64,000 nucleotides of DNA from Ensifer sp. MPMI2T (GCF_004827385.1 NZ_SRXN01000011.1:124001-188000); one strand, 5' to 3'. Positions 44,135 through 52,860 are shown, counted from the first letter of the stretch. The notes: a model not told the origin generated them from the letters alone. A program made the numbers and translations.

Positions 44135-45589
44135 TCAAACAACCCTCCGCTCCGTGAACTTCCACGTTGCCGTGTCGGCCTTCACCCTGGCGAACCGTTT
44201 CATCATCAGCGCGTAGCGCGAGGCCGAGAGAAGGTCGTCGCGTTCCTTGACGACGCGGCCGTCCTTGCGGTGGTAGAGGCGGAATTCCTCGAACCAGTCG
44301 GTCAAGGTGGAAAACACTTTCCAGCGCCCGGTCTGCATCCGCTGCAGCATGTCGGAAAGCCCTGCCTCCACGCCGTTGGTGCCGTCGTCGAAGGTCGCCC
44401 GCTCGGCAAGCAGCGCCAGCCCCTGCCCGCGATATTGCGCGGCAAGCTGCTCGCCGCTGCCCTTGTCGTGCTGCAGGCCGTCATGCGGCCAGGCGAAGGG
44501 CAGCCACGCCCCCCAGGGTTTTAGCGCCGCCGCATGGATGATCGGCGTCGCCTCGCGCTCGCGATAGGTTTTCGTCACATAAAATACGTCGGCATCCCGG
44601 TCCCAGGCGCAGGCCGTGCCGGCGAAGGGGTGGTCCCAGCCGAAGTCGAGCCCGCCGATCTGCACCCAGTGCTTCGGGATCTCGAACGGATCGACGCGGA
44701 TCGTTTCCTCGGCCACCGGAAAGACGCGGCCCGAACCGAGCGCCGGAACGCCCTTGGTGCGCGCCTCGCGCTCATGCGCCGGGTAGCTGTCGATGATCCG
44801 CTGCCGCTCCTCCGCCGTATAGTGCTCGGCATCCTCGATCGTCATGGTGATGACCTCGCGATCCGGCGACTCTTCCATGAGATAGCGTGCCACGACGCTG
44901 CTTAACCCTTTGAGCGGCGTGAAGGTGACGGCGACCGCGCCGCGCGTCGCATTGGTGCGGGTGATCCCCTCGAAATAGACGTCCTCGGGCGGCTCCTCGT
45001 CGAACCAGACATAGTCGACGGTATTGGCCTGCCATTTGCCGCGCCCCTGTTCGTAGGCCTTGAAGAGCAGCGTCGAGGCGCCTCCCGTGACATGGCGCAC
45101 CGTCACGCTGTCGAGCGCGCCGGAGGCGCCGGAACGCCGCGTGCTCGCCTGGATCGCCGCCTTCGGAATGAAGCCGTTGCCCCAATCCTCCTCGTTGAGC
45201 GGCGGCCCGACCAGCAGACGCTGCACGCCGTCGCGCGTCAGCTCGTAGGATTCCGAGCCCGCCAGCATCACGATCGGTCGGTCGAACCGCCTGCCCGGCC
45301 ACCAGTCCGGGTAGCCGCCCGTCAGGTGCATCGCCGCCTCCGCGGCGCCGGCAAGCGTCTTGCCGAGCTGGTTGCCGGCCATGAAGAGCCGTTCGCGAAC
45401 TGCGGCACCCGCCGCATGGAATTCGCGCTGCTTTGCGTAGGGCCGATAACCGGCGAGAATATTGGTGCGCCGCCGTCGGTCGAGCTCGGCCATCAGCAAC
45501 GCCTGTTCCTTGAGCAACGCGTGGAGATCGGACTGCTGCGCGGAGGCGCCAGCTATCGCCGTTGCAGGTCCGGTCGATCGATTTGGCAT
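44135..45589 (-). CDS. Phage terminase large subunit
   Basis: 484 residues. The ATPase half has a Walker A-like AGNQLGKT (71-78) and Walker B VDYVWFDEEPPE (191-202) followed by the coupling motif VAVTFTPLKGLS. The nuclease half has IGGLDFGWDHPFAGT with its metal-binding Asp and a second acidic site near TFDDGTNGVEAGL. It packages DNA through the portal. The ATG at 45589 follows GGCGGAGAAAAA. The gene is full length, which argues that the packaging motor could still work. Confidence 0.92.
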   Translation of the reverse strand: MPNRSTGPATAIAGASAQQSDLHALLKEQALLMAELDRRRRTNILAGYRPYAKQREFHAAGAAVRERLFMAGNQLGKTLAGAAEAAMHLTGGYPDWWPGRRFDRPIVMLAGSESYELTRDGVQRLLVGPPLNEEDWGNGFIPKAAIQASTRRSGASGALDSVTVRHVTGGASTLLFKAYEQGRGKWQANTVDYVWFDEEPPEDVYFEGITRTNATRGAVAVTFTPLKGLSSVVARYLMEESPDREVITMTIEDAEHYTAEERQRIIDSYPAHEREARTKGVPALGSGRVFPVAEETIRVDPFEIPKHWVQIGGLDFGWDHPFAGTACAWDRDADVFYVTKTYREREATPIIHAAALKPWGAWLPFAWPHDGLQHDKGSGEQLAAQYRGQGLALLAERATFDDGTNGVEAGLSDMLQRMQTGRWKVFSTLTDWFEEFRLYHRKDGRVVKERDDLLSASRYALMMKRFARVKADTATWKFTERRVV

Positions 45590-45664
45590 TTTTTCTCCGC
45601 CGGTTCGCGCATTGTTCCATCATTGGCTCTTGCCTTTGGCGAGCAGTCGTGGAAATTCCACCGA

Positions 45665-45910
45665 ATGAGAATCAGCCGTACCCTATTGATTACGCTCTGC
45701 CTCTCGGCGCTGGCGTCCTCGTGCACCGAGACCGCCGAAGCGCCCGCACCCGTGCGCCGCTCCAAGGTGGCCGCCGCTGTCGTCGATAATTCGCCGCGGC
45801 AATGCAAGACCCCCCAGACGCAGTGCTACTATGGCACCGGCCCGGCTGGCGAACCCTGCTCCTGCTGGTCGAGCGCTGGTGCTCCCGCTCACGGCATCAC
45901 CACCAAGTAA
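45665..45910 (+). CDS. Small lipoprotein (cargo)
   Basis: 81 residues. The signal peptide ends in lipobox LASSC; the mature chain is Pro/Ala-rich with four further cysteines (QCKTPQTQCYYGTGPAGEPC, SCW). The TPQTQCYYGTGPAGEPCSCW pattern suggests a compact disulfide-bonded domain. It is on the plus strand, back to back with the terminase gene. No family is recognised. Confidence 0.68.
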   Translation: MRISRTLLITLCLSALASSCTETAEAPAPVRRSKVAAAVVDNSPRQCKTPQTQCYYGTGPAGEPCSCWSSAGAPAHGITTK

Positions 45911-46173
45911 GCTGAGAGCTCGAACTGTCGCGAAATTCGCCCGCCGCCCCGCGGCCGGCGATGCCGTCAGTGCAAAGATATCCGAGGGAAACCGCACCGC
46001 TCCCCGTGCGTCTTATCGGACGCATGGCATTTCGGCGCGCGACCGCCGCCATCAACCGGCCGTTAACCGTATTTCGCGTTACCAGGGGAACATCTCAATC
46101 GGCGCCACACGATTAACGTCATGCCACGCTCTGAAGAGACGGACGACAACAGCGTGCTTGAAAGGGGATGGAG

Positions 46174-46320
46174 ATGGTCAAAACTGGTCTTGGCGCTTCG
46201 ATTGCTGCTCTCACCTTCTCCATTGCCGTGTCGGCGGTTCTTCATGTCGCCTTGGCTCAAAACCGCACAGCAGCCGTCCCCGCCGTCTCCAGCGAGATAA
46301 CGTCGTCGATCACGAAATGA
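46174..46320 (+). CDS. Small exported protein, 48 residues
   Basis: MVKTGLGASIAALTFSIAVS with VLHVALAQNRTAAVP gives a signal-peptide-like helix and a short polar tail. AAAGGGGATGGAG precedes the ATG at 46174; an in-frame ATG at 46168 is the alternative. Nothing is known of its role. Confidence 0.5.
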   Translation: MVKTGLGASIAALTFSIAVSAVLHVALAQNRTAAVPAVSSEITSSITK

Positions 46321-46640
46321 GATGGTTCGCCCCGTCCGGGGAAGGCCCGACTGGACGGAGCAATGGCGCGGCCTCCTGCATGTTCCCTAAACCGGAACCG
46401 ATTCGAGGAAATACCGCAGCCGCGCTGGGCCTCCGTACTTGCCCTGAAAACGTCTGAACCTACTGCATGTTCCTTAAACGCATGCCGCAATTCAGAGTGC
46501 TAACGCGTCCTTTGCGCGCCTGATAAGACGCGCGGCGCTGAAGCCTCGGGTTCAATTCCGGGTTCAGCTCTACACCCTCTTGCGCTTCCTTCGGTGCTGG
46601 CCAATGCTTGAACGGGTCGGCTCAGCGAAGGAGCATCATC
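46321..46640. repeat. Gene-free stretch with family B repeat modules
   Basis: A partial module lies at 46377-46410 (TGCATGTTCCCTAAACCGGA). A longer copy at 46461-46542 includes ACTGCATGTTCCTTAAACGC, GTGCTAACGCGTCCTTTGCG and GATAAGACGCGCGGCGCTG. No gene is supported. Confidence 0.75.
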
Positions 46641-46982
46641 ATGATCGAAGGTCATTGCCATTGCAGGTCGGTGCGCATCACCGTTCCCGTCCGCCCAGAG
46701 ACGCTTGGTGATTGCAACTGTTCCATGTGCAGCCGGCTCGGCGCGCTCTGGGGTTATTATTCTGTGAGCGACGTCACCGTCAGCGACGAGCAGAAAACGC
46801 TCGTCGGCTATGTCCAGGGCGACGCGACGCTCACCATGCACCATTGCGGCCGCTGCGGCTGCACGACCCATTGGTCACCGCGCGGGCGCAACGCCTCGCG
46901 CATGGGCGTCAACATGCGGATGTTCGACCGCGCCGTCTGGGAGGAAATTCCGCACCGACTGATCGACGGCGCAAGCTGGTAA
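46641..46982 (+). CDS. GFA-family zinc protein, short (cargo)
   Basis: 113 residues from the ATG at 46641 after GCGAAGGAGCATC. The zinc ligands are all present: GHCHCRSV (Cys6, Cys8), CNCSMC (Cys25, Cys27, Cys30) and HHCGRCGC (Cys69, Cys72). It is shorter than the member at 7941 and lacks about 40 C-terminal residues, which is common in one branch of the family. Substrate unknown. Confidence 0.88.
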   Translation: MIEGHCHCRSVRITVPVRPETLGDCNCSMCSRLGALWGYYSVSDVTVSDEQKTLVGYVQGDATLTMHHCGRCGCTTHWSPRGRNASRMGVNMRMFDRAVWEEIPHRLIDGASW

Positions 46983-47003
46983 ACGGCCCTACCCCAAGTT
47001 CGC

Positions 47004-47159
47004 TTAGATCCTGCCCATCAGCAGGAGAACAAGCAGCACGACCACCAAGACTCCGAGAATTCCGGAAGGGCCGTAGCCCCAGCCGCTCGAATAGGGCCAG
47101 GTGGGAAAAGCGCCGATCAGGAGCAGGATCAAAATAACAAGAAGTACGGTTCCAAGCAT
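47004..47159 (-). CDS. DUF3309 small membrane protein
   Basis: 51 residues: helix LLVILILLLIGAFPTWPYSS, the family motif WPYSSGWGYGPSGILGVLVV, second helix LLVLLLMGRI. DUF3309 proteins are common in alphaproteobacteria and have no known role. It is one of the few minus-strand cargo genes and is convergent with the GFA gene. Confidence 0.85.
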   Translation of the reverse strand: MLGTVLLVILILLLIGAFPTWPYSSGWGYGPSGILGVLVVVLLVLLLMGRI

Positions 47160-47486
47160 TTGCAATCCTCCGCTACGTAATTCGATCCGCGGATGAAATT
47201 ACGCAGCAATGCAAGATGCCGCGGTGACATTGGCGCATGCGCGCCGCCGCAGCGGATGGTTTGTCATTGCTACCGAATGCCCATAACCGCAATAAGTTCC
47301 CATTAAACCGCGTGGGGCCGGTCGCCAAACCTCACGGTAATTCTGTGCCGCGCCGCCTCGCCGCCCGAATATATTTCGATTGTATCACTGGTAACAGCGC
47401 CGGCGCGCCAAAGATCCTTTGATGCCCTCGTTCTCAGACCTTTGAGAACATGCTAAATTTCCGTCGGCTACAGAGGGGGAAAACCA
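47160..47486. other. Divergent gene-free spacer
   Basis: Separates the DUF3309 gene and the oxidase-like gene and should hold both promoters. No repeat or ORF is supported. Confidence 0.4.
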
Positions 47487-47891
47487 ATGCCACGTATCGC
47501 AAATCTCTACTTCAAGACCGCCATCATTTTTCTGATCGCCGGCATCACGATCGGCCTTCACATGTCGATGTCGGGCAACCACGCACCGACCGGCGCCCAT
47601 GCCCACGCCAACCTGCTCGGCTGGGTCACCATGGCGCTCTTCGGCGTTTACCACGCGCTCAACCCTCACAAGGCCGAGAAGCGCCTGGCGATGATCCAGT
47701 ACGTCGTTTACACCTTCGGCGTCGCGGTGCTGATACCATCGCTTTATCTGATGCTCTCCGGAAACGCGGCGATGGAACCGATCGTCGCCATTTCCTCGCT
47801 CATCGCCTTCGCCGGCGTGCTGATGTTCGCCGTCATCATCTTCTCGGGCAGCGAGGCCGCGGTTCCCGCCGGCGTCTCGCGGGCGCACTGA
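47487..47891 (+). CDS. Four-helix membrane protein resembling a cytochrome oxidase subunit I fragment
   Basis: 134 residues with four membrane helices. The motif GAHAHANLLGWVTMALFGVYHALNP places several histidines at helix ends, as in the haem-ligand region of heme-copper oxidase subunit I. Relatives are annotated as cytochrome-c oxidase-like small proteins, though far too short (a full subunit has 12 helices) to be a working oxidase. The histidines may bind haem or metal; that is inference. Confidence 0.72.
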   Translation: MPRIANLYFKTAIIFLIAGITIGLHMSMSGNHAPTGAHAHANLLGWVTMALFGVYHALNPHKAEKRLAMIQYVVYTFGVAVLIPSLYLMLSGNAAMEPIVAISSLIAFAGVLMFAVIIFSGSEAAVPAGVSRAH

Positions 47892-48002
47892 TGCAATCGG
47901 GATGAGGTGGCCTTCACCTCATCCTTGCCCAACCTGCAGCGCACGCTTCTTCTGCACCTTCAAAACTCGCCACAACACTTTGAATTGCTGCAGGATTCGA
48001 CC

Positions 48003-48413
48003 CTACTCCGGTCCGGAGCGCCGCCCCGCCGGCCGCCGCGTCCGTGCGGACTTCCGCGCCGCCTTGCCCTTCGCCGGCGCTTCGATCATCGGCCGGATCG
48101 TCTGATCGAGCATCCGGATGCGCCGGACAAGCTCTTCATCCGTCAATTCGTCCAACGCGTTGGCATTTGCCGAGAGATCCTTGGGCAGGATCGAGGCCAG
48201 GAGTTTCAGATAGGATTCCGGCTTCTCCTCGCGCAGCCGCGCGATCACGTCGACGCCATGCGCCTCGAAGTCCGCCTGCACCGCCTCGAGGAAGGCTCCG
48301 CCAAGCCGCGTACGCGAACCCTTCGCCGCCCCCACCGTACCGGCGCTAGGCTCGTCGCCCGCTTCGTTGATCGCTTCGCCTGAGGGCGTGCTCGAGACAT
48401 CGTCGTCGATCAT
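48003..48413 (-). CDS. Probable phage terminase small subunit
   Basis: 136 residues from the ATG at 48413 after AAAGGAGGCGGTGCAG, an ideal ribosome site. The core GGAFLEAVQADFEAHGVDVI, ARLREEKPESYLKLLASILP matches the small subunit-like proteins found before podovirus large terminases. The C-terminus is basic (KGKAARKSARTRRPAGRRSG), fitting DNA recognition. It is separated from the large subunit by 2.4 kb of cargo genes on the other strand. Confidence 0.75.
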   Translation of the reverse strand: MIDDDVSSTPSGEAINEAGDEPSAGTVGAAKGSRTRLGGAFLEAVQADFEAHGVDVIARLREEKPESYLKLLASILPKDLSANANALDELTDEELVRRIRMLDQTIRPMIEAPAKGKAARKSARTRRPAGRRSGPE

Positions 48414-48583
48414 CTGCACCGCCTCCTTTGTATTTGTCTCCACCCGCCGGGAGTTCCCGTGATCGAGCGTGCAACAATGCGTTTCGCTACCCACAATTGC
48501 GCCAGAATCGCGAATCAGTTTGAATTGCAGCCCAATAGAGACCTCGGAATCGCGAGAATCCGGCGGCGACCTCAGGAGATACC

Positions 48584-49048
48584 ATGCGTAGTTTGGTTAC
48601 TGTATTCCTGCTCGCCATTTCGGCCACAGTTCTTGCCGCCAAGGAAAAGTTGGATGACTCACCTTATCAGGTCAGAATATGGATCGAAAAATTCGATGGA
48701 AACTATTCGCAAGCAACCGGCAGGTGCGGGTCCAGTTATTACTGCACCATAAAGGTCGGGAAACATGAGGTCACTATCAGCGGCGCTTCCAGCAACTACT
48801 ATTATCTCAGCGTGCACGCGGACCCAGAGGAGCCGGCCTATTGTTGTCTTTTTGCCGACAAGTCATATCAAGTGCCTGTACGGGTGGAGGGCAAGCTCCA
48901 CGTCGAAACTCTTTACTATAAACTGCCTCGGTATTTAGCTCTCCGGGGCAAGGTCGAGTTCGGCAAGATCTACATTGAATACCAAGACCAGCGGGCCAAC
49001 GAACCTCGCCAGCGAGTGAGCGCTGCGGGGGGAGTCCAAGACCTTTGA
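48584..49048 (+). CDS. Secreted protein of unknown family (cargo)
   Basis: 154 residues. Signal peptide MRSLVTVFLLAISATVLAAK. The mature chain has CGSSYYCTIKVGKHEVTISG and a Cys pair (AYCCLFADK), followed by VPVRVEGKLHVETLYYKLPR and LRGKVEFGKIYIEYQDQR. It looks beta-rich. A fragment of a relative lies downstream at 49756-49872, so the family was once duplicated here. Confidence 0.72.
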   Translation: MRSLVTVFLLAISATVLAAKEKLDDSPYQVRIWIEKFDGNYSQATGRCGSSYYCTIKVGKHEVTISGASSNYYYLSVHADPEEPAYCCLFADKSYQVPVRVEGKLHVETLYYKLPRYLALRGKVEFGKIYIEYQDQRANEPRQRVSAAGGVQDL

Positions 49049-49062
49049 AAATCCGGCGGGCA

Positions 49063-49689
49063 TCACTCTCGCCACGTTCTAAGCGCTTCCAGCAAGGTGG
49101 TTCCAAACATCCTTGATAGCTTCTGGGCGCCGATCTTGCGGTTCTCTGCGTCGACCCAAGGATAATCACCCGTAGGCGAATACGGTATCTTGCGCTCCGC
49201 TCCGCGGCCTGATCTTTCGAGGCACTGCTGAGCCAGCGAGCCTTCTTCAATGTTCGGTTCCCTTACATAAGGATCCTCATAAAATCTCCGTTTCTCGTCA
49301 TCATCGAGCTTCTGCTGCATAGCCTGAATGCTGGACACAATGCTGGATAAGACGGAAGCTCCATCCGGGTTGGTAATCTTAGGTATCAGATAGGTCAGCT
49401 CGATTTTTGCGTCTTCAAGATTCTTCTGCATCCCGCTTAAGCCTTTTCGCGGCCCTGGCGGTAAAGTGCCGAAGTGTTCTCTTTTGTCGCCGGAAAGCGC
49501 GCCGAGCGATTTCCTGGTCCCTTCTGGCAAATACGAGTTTGGTCCATACAAGGCACTTTCGAGCAAGCTTTCTGCATAAGCTCTCGCATCCTCCGGACTG
49601 ATGTATCCAGGGCTTGGCGCGAGTAGCGTTTGCCGCTGAATATTTCCGGCAGTAGTATTTTTCTTCAAAGGGAATGTCCGGTCGCTCAT
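49063..49689 (-). CDS. Phage-region protein, 208 residues
   Basis: The ATG at 49689 is preceded by CAAGGAGATGCTC. The chain is polar and helical (SPGYISPEDARAYAESLLES, KIELTYLIPKI, IQAMQQKLDDDEKRRFYEDP) and ends EALRTWRE. It lies between an intact secreted-protein gene and the remnant of its paralogue, so it probably arrived by insertion. It is the rightmost gene I assign to the prophage. Function is unknown. Confidence 0.65.
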   Translation of the reverse strand: MSDRTFPLKKNTTAGNIQRQTLLAPSPGYISPEDARAYAESLLESALYGPNSYLPEGTRKSLGALSGDKREHFGTLPPGPRKGLSGMQKNLEDAKIELTYLIPKITNPDGASVLSSIVSSIQAMQQKLDDDEKRRFYEDPYVREPNIEEGSLAQQCLERSGRGAERKIPYSPTGDYPWVDAENRKIGAQKLSRMFGTTLLEALRTWRE

Positions 49690-49755
49690 GAGCATCTCCT
49701 TGGTGTGTTTTGGCTGTTTCCCTCGCCCGAACATCGCAAGACCGAAGAAGGTTTC

Positions 49756-49872
49756 GTCGGCGGAGGATCGCCGCACGCCGAGAAGCTCTATTTTGAGCTC
49801 CCCGACGCGCTCGCGGACAAGGGTCGCGTGGAATTCGGCACGCTCTTCATCGCACTCGAGGATTTGCGGTAG
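49756..49872 (+). pseudogene. 3' remnant of a secreted-protein paralogue
   Basis: The frame encodes SPHAEKLYFELPDALADKGR, VEFGTLFIALEDLR, which aligns with the last 35 residues of the protein at 48584 (KLHVETLYYKLPRYLALRGK, VEFGKIYIEYQDQR). No signal peptide or N-terminal domain remains upstream. Confidence 0.75.
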
Positions 49873-50777
49873 CGGCCGCCTTGGATTTCCGTCCTCCACA
49901 GCCAGCCCGACCGTCGCGTTGCGCCTCTGTGTCAACGTCGTTCAAGCGTCTTGCGCCTTGTGATCGGCCGGGCAGCTGTGGGGCGACCGGTGACGCTGCC
50001 AAGGCCGCAGCGCCGCGCATCCTCTCGGACGCCTCAAGGTCGCTGTTCCGTTCAGGCGCATCACCGGCCGCATACGGCGCCGCGCCGCATCGTGAGACGC
50101 GCGGCGGCTGCCGTAATCCGTTGTTTGACGATGGTTTGATTAGCTCAGAAATCGAAACGGCTGCCGAAGCAGCCGTCGCATCAGGACAAAATTCCTATCC
50201 TTGATTTACGGAATAATCCAACTCACCCGCGGGACGCAAGACCCGCCAAAGGGAAAAGCGTCGGGTCGCCGATTTAGCGACAGCATTTTTGCTTGAAGCA
50301 CCACGTTCCGGAATCCGCGCCTTGCCCATCCCGCCCCTCCACTGCCGGCCCGACCACATCCGCACTCGCCCGCAAATCTTGCCCAAGCCCTTGCTATACA
50401 AACGTATATTATAAATTCCTTGCATAAGGCAAAGCCCTCTGCTTCAATCAAAACAGGTCGATGCTCAAGGGGCTTGGGCATGATTGGATTGGTGGCATTT
50501 CCGCAAGCAGAACGACGGGGACGAGACATCATCGCGCCTTGAGGCCGATGTTGGCCGTCGCGCACGCCGAGGGAACCATTGCCTGACCTGCCGGTAAAAA
50601 AGACGTGAGCGAGGCTAGAAAAACCGGCAAGCCGACAAATATTTATACTGTAAATACCAAGAAAGACGGTGCGGCGCATATTTTTTAGACTTTGATAAGC
50701 CCATGGCTCCCGGACCGATACCGGGGGAACCAGACAAGCCCTCACGCATTTGCCTTCCGACAGAAGGAGTTTCAGTC
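49873..50777. other. Gene-free stretch of about 900 bases at the prophage edge
   Basis: ORFs here, including a 179-codon frame on the minus strand, lack ribosome sites and protein-like composition. A fragment of repeat family B (GCAGCGCCGCGCATCCTCTC) lies near 50008. An AT-rich patch with ATATTTATACTGTAAATACC lies near 50640-50665. This could be decayed phage DNA. Confidence 0.5.
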
Positions 50778-50975
50778 ATGCGTAATCACTGGATGTATGT
50801 TGCCATCGGATTTCTTGCCGGCGCCGGCCTGTTTCTCACCACCTCCTGGCAGCAGGGTACGCCGCCAGCCGAAATGCCGACGGTAAAGCTCGAAAAGACC
50901 GACCGCCTCCAGGGCCCCGCCGTCCAGACCTCGTTCATCATGGAACGTTTCGGCCCCGCGCACTCGGTGGAATAG
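50778..50975 (+). CDS. Small single-helix protein, 65 residues
   Basis: MRNHWMYVAIGFLAGAGLFL begins a membrane helix, followed by a polar tail (TVKLEKTDRLQGPAVQTSFI...HSVE). CAGAAGGAGTTTCAGTC precedes the ATG at 50778. It is the first gene right of the prophage. No family is recognised. Confidence 0.65.
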   Translation: MRNHWMYVAIGFLAGAGLFLTTSWQQGTPPAEMPTVKLEKTDRLQGPAVQTSFIMERFGPAHSVE

Positions 50976-51107
50976 ACGTCACACACCTAATCTCCTGAAT
51001 CCACAGCGATATCGCCGGAAACATGAAGCGTATTTCTGGCGGTATCGCTGCCCGTTGCCTGCAACCAGAAAACGATCTATGAGTTCCCTCACAACGCTGT
51101 GGGAATC

Positions 51108-52679
51108 ATGGCGACGATTACTGTACATAGCGATTACTGGCTGGATATGAGCGGCTACGACTTCAGCTGGCTCTACTACGGCGAATACTACGAATACGGA
51201 CCGACGCAATACCTGGTCGACTACGGCGACGGTGGCGTCGACGCATTCGGCGGCTTCAGCTTTACCTACAGCGGCGGCGTTCCAATCAGCGGCACGGTCA
51301 CGAGCTATGGTTATTATTATGGTAGCGACCGCGTGTGGATTGCCGAGGGGATAAGCATCTCGGCCACGAGCATCGTCAATGCGGCAAATACCGCTTCGAC
51401 CGATGATGACCTGGCGGTGATGGCCGCTGCGCTTGCCGGCAATGATACCATCAGAGGCGGCAACTATGCCGATCTTCTGGCGGGCTTCGGCGGCAATGAC
51501 CTGATCTACGGCAATGGCGGCGACGACGCCCTCGGCGGTTTCAGCGGCACCGATACGCTTGATGGCGGGCTCGGCAACGACACCTTGGTCGGCGGCGCCG
51601 GGGCCGACAGGCTTTATGGCGGCACCGGCACGGATACCGCCTCCTATGCCGGCGCCACCCTCGGAGTGGTCGCCAATCTCACCAGCACCGCGGCCAACGC
51701 CAGCGACGCCAAGGGTGACACCTACTCCTCGATCGAGAACCTGCTCGGATCGAGCTACAGCGACGCGCTCACTGGCAACACCGGTGCCAACATCCTTGAC
51801 GGCGACGCGGGCAACGACACACTGGTTGGTGGCGCCGGTGCCGACAGGCTCTATGGCGGCACCGGCACAGACACCGCCTCCTATGCCGGCGCTACTCTCG
51901 GCGTGGTCGCCAATCTTGCGAGTGCCGCCGTCAACACCAATGACGCGAAGGGCGATACCTACTACTCGATCGAGAACCTCGTCGGATCGAGCTACAACGA
52001 CGCGCTCGCGGGTAACGCCGGCGTCAATACCCTCGATGGCGGCCTCGGCAACGACACGCTCATCGGCGGCGCCGGTGCGGACAGGCTTTATGGCCGCGGC
52101 GGCACCGACACCGTCTCCTATGCGGGAGCGGCAGCCGGCGTGGTCGCCAATCTGACCAGTGCTGCGGCAAACACCAACGACGCTAAGGGCGACACCTATT
52201 CCGAGGTGGAAAGCCTCATCGGCACGAGCTATGCGGACAAGCTCTACGGCAACGGGGTTGCCAACGGGCTGACCGGCGGCGCCGGCAACGATGTGCTGAC
52301 GGGCTATGCCGGCAATGACCTGCTTTACGGCGGCGCGGGCCGCGACCTGCTTTATGGCGGAACCGGCGCGGATCGGTTCATCTTCAAGGCGACGACCGAA
52401 TCCGCCGGCACGTCCTACGATTCGATCTTCGATTTCCTTGCAAGCGAGCAGGACCGGATCGATCTTTCGGCGATCGACGCCAGCACGAAATTGACCGGCA
52501 ACCAGGCGTTCAGCTTCGTCGGCACGGCCGCGTTCAAGGGCGTGGCCGGCGAGCTTCGCTATGAAAGGCAGGCGTCCGACACCTACATCTATGCCGACGT
52601 CAACGGCGACAAGCTTGCCGATCTCAAGATCCACCTCGATGACGCCGTTACACTGACGAAGGATTATTTCGTCCTGTGA
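51108..52679 (+). CDS. RTX-type (haemolysin-type calcium-binding) secreted protein
   Basis: 523 residues from the ATG at 51108. The first 100 residues are Tyr/Gly-rich (YYGEYYEYGPTQYLVDYGDG). Then come calcium-binding nonapeptide repeats of the GGxGxDxLY kind (GGAGADRLYGGTGTD). Residues 158-394 consist of three 79-residue units that are almost identical. The last 100 residues are the usual type I secretion C-terminus (FIFKATTESAG, VNGDKLADLKIHLDDAVTL). No transporter genes are adjacent, so export must use one encoded elsewhere. A terminator follows. Confidence 0.9.
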   Translation: MATITVHSDYWLDMSGYDFSWLYYGEYYEYGPTQYLVDYGDGGVDAFGGFSFTYSGGVPISGTVTSYGYYYGSDRVWIAEGISISATSIVNAANTASTDDDLAVMAAALAGNDTIRGGNYADLLAGFGGNDLIYGNGGDDALGGFSGTDTLDGGLGNDTLVGGAGADRLYGGTGTDTASYAGATLGVVANLTSTAANASDAKGDTYSSIENLLGSSYSDALTGNTGANILDGDAGNDTLVGGAGADRLYGGTGTDTASYAGATLGVVANLASAAVNTNDAKGDTYYSIENLVGSSYNDALAGNAGVNTLDGGLGNDTLIGGAGADRLYGRGGTDTVSYAGAAAGVVANLTSAAANTNDAKGDTYSEVESLIGTSYADKLYGNGVANGLTGGAGNDVLTGYAGNDLLYGGAGRDLLYGGTGADRFIFKATTESAGTSYDSIFDFLASEQDRIDLSAIDASTKLTGNQAFSFVGTAAFKGVAGELRYERQASDTYIYADVNGDKLADLKIHLDDAVTLTKDYFVL

Positions 52680-52702
52680 GTTGAGGCTGCGGCGCCAGAT
52701 AG

Positions 52703-52725
52703 AACCCCGCTTCGGCGGGGTTTTT
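52703..52725 (+). terminator. Rho-independent terminator of the RTX gene
   Basis: AACCCCGC-TTCG-GCGGGGTT followed by TTT, 23 bases after the stop codon. Confidence 0.9.
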
Positions 52726-52755
52726 CATTACCGGCGGCATGATTTCTCAAATAAT

Positions 52756-52860
52756 GCATGTCGCCCAAAAGTGTGCAGCGGTTTTGGGACAACGACATGC
52801 AAAAAAGCAATGACCTAAAGCGCGTCGCATGAGTCCGATGGAACGCGACGCGCTTTAGGG
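52756..52860. repeat. Dispersed palindromic repeat, family D (composite copy)
   Basis: Module one: ATGCATGTCGCCCAAAAGTG, CAGCGGTTTTGGGACAACGA, CATGC. Module two (52815-52858): CTAAAGCGCGTCGCAT ... ACGCGACGCGCTTTAG. Module one is the reverse complement of 8473-8521. A piece of family B (GACAAGACGCGCGGCGCCGT) follows directly. Confidence 0.85.

Larger units (their letters stand above)
19233..49689 (-). mobile_element. Podovirus-like prophage or domesticated particle module, with cargo
   Basis: The minus strand carries the order small terminase, large terminase, portal, scaffold, capsid, adaptor and tail proteins, tail fibres and lysis genes. Structural ORFs look full length, and tail genes are chained by ATGA overlaps. 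No sheath, tube or tape-measure gene is seen, which with the portal and short-tail proteins suggests a podovirus. No integrase, repressor, replication gene or att repeat was found inside or next to it. About a dozen host-like genes are inserted, mostly on the plus strand. The borders are approximate. Confidence 0.8.

Noticed and set aside
46544-46562. tRNA-like T arm (CTCGG-GTTCAATT-CCGGG)
   Set aside because: No matching acceptor, D or anticodon arm can be formed with the sequence upstream, which is a family B repeat. It may be chance or a remnant.
50206-50745. 179-codon minus-strand ORF near the prophage edge
   Set aside because: No ribosome site, uneven composition and no recognisable motif; kept as gene-free DNA.
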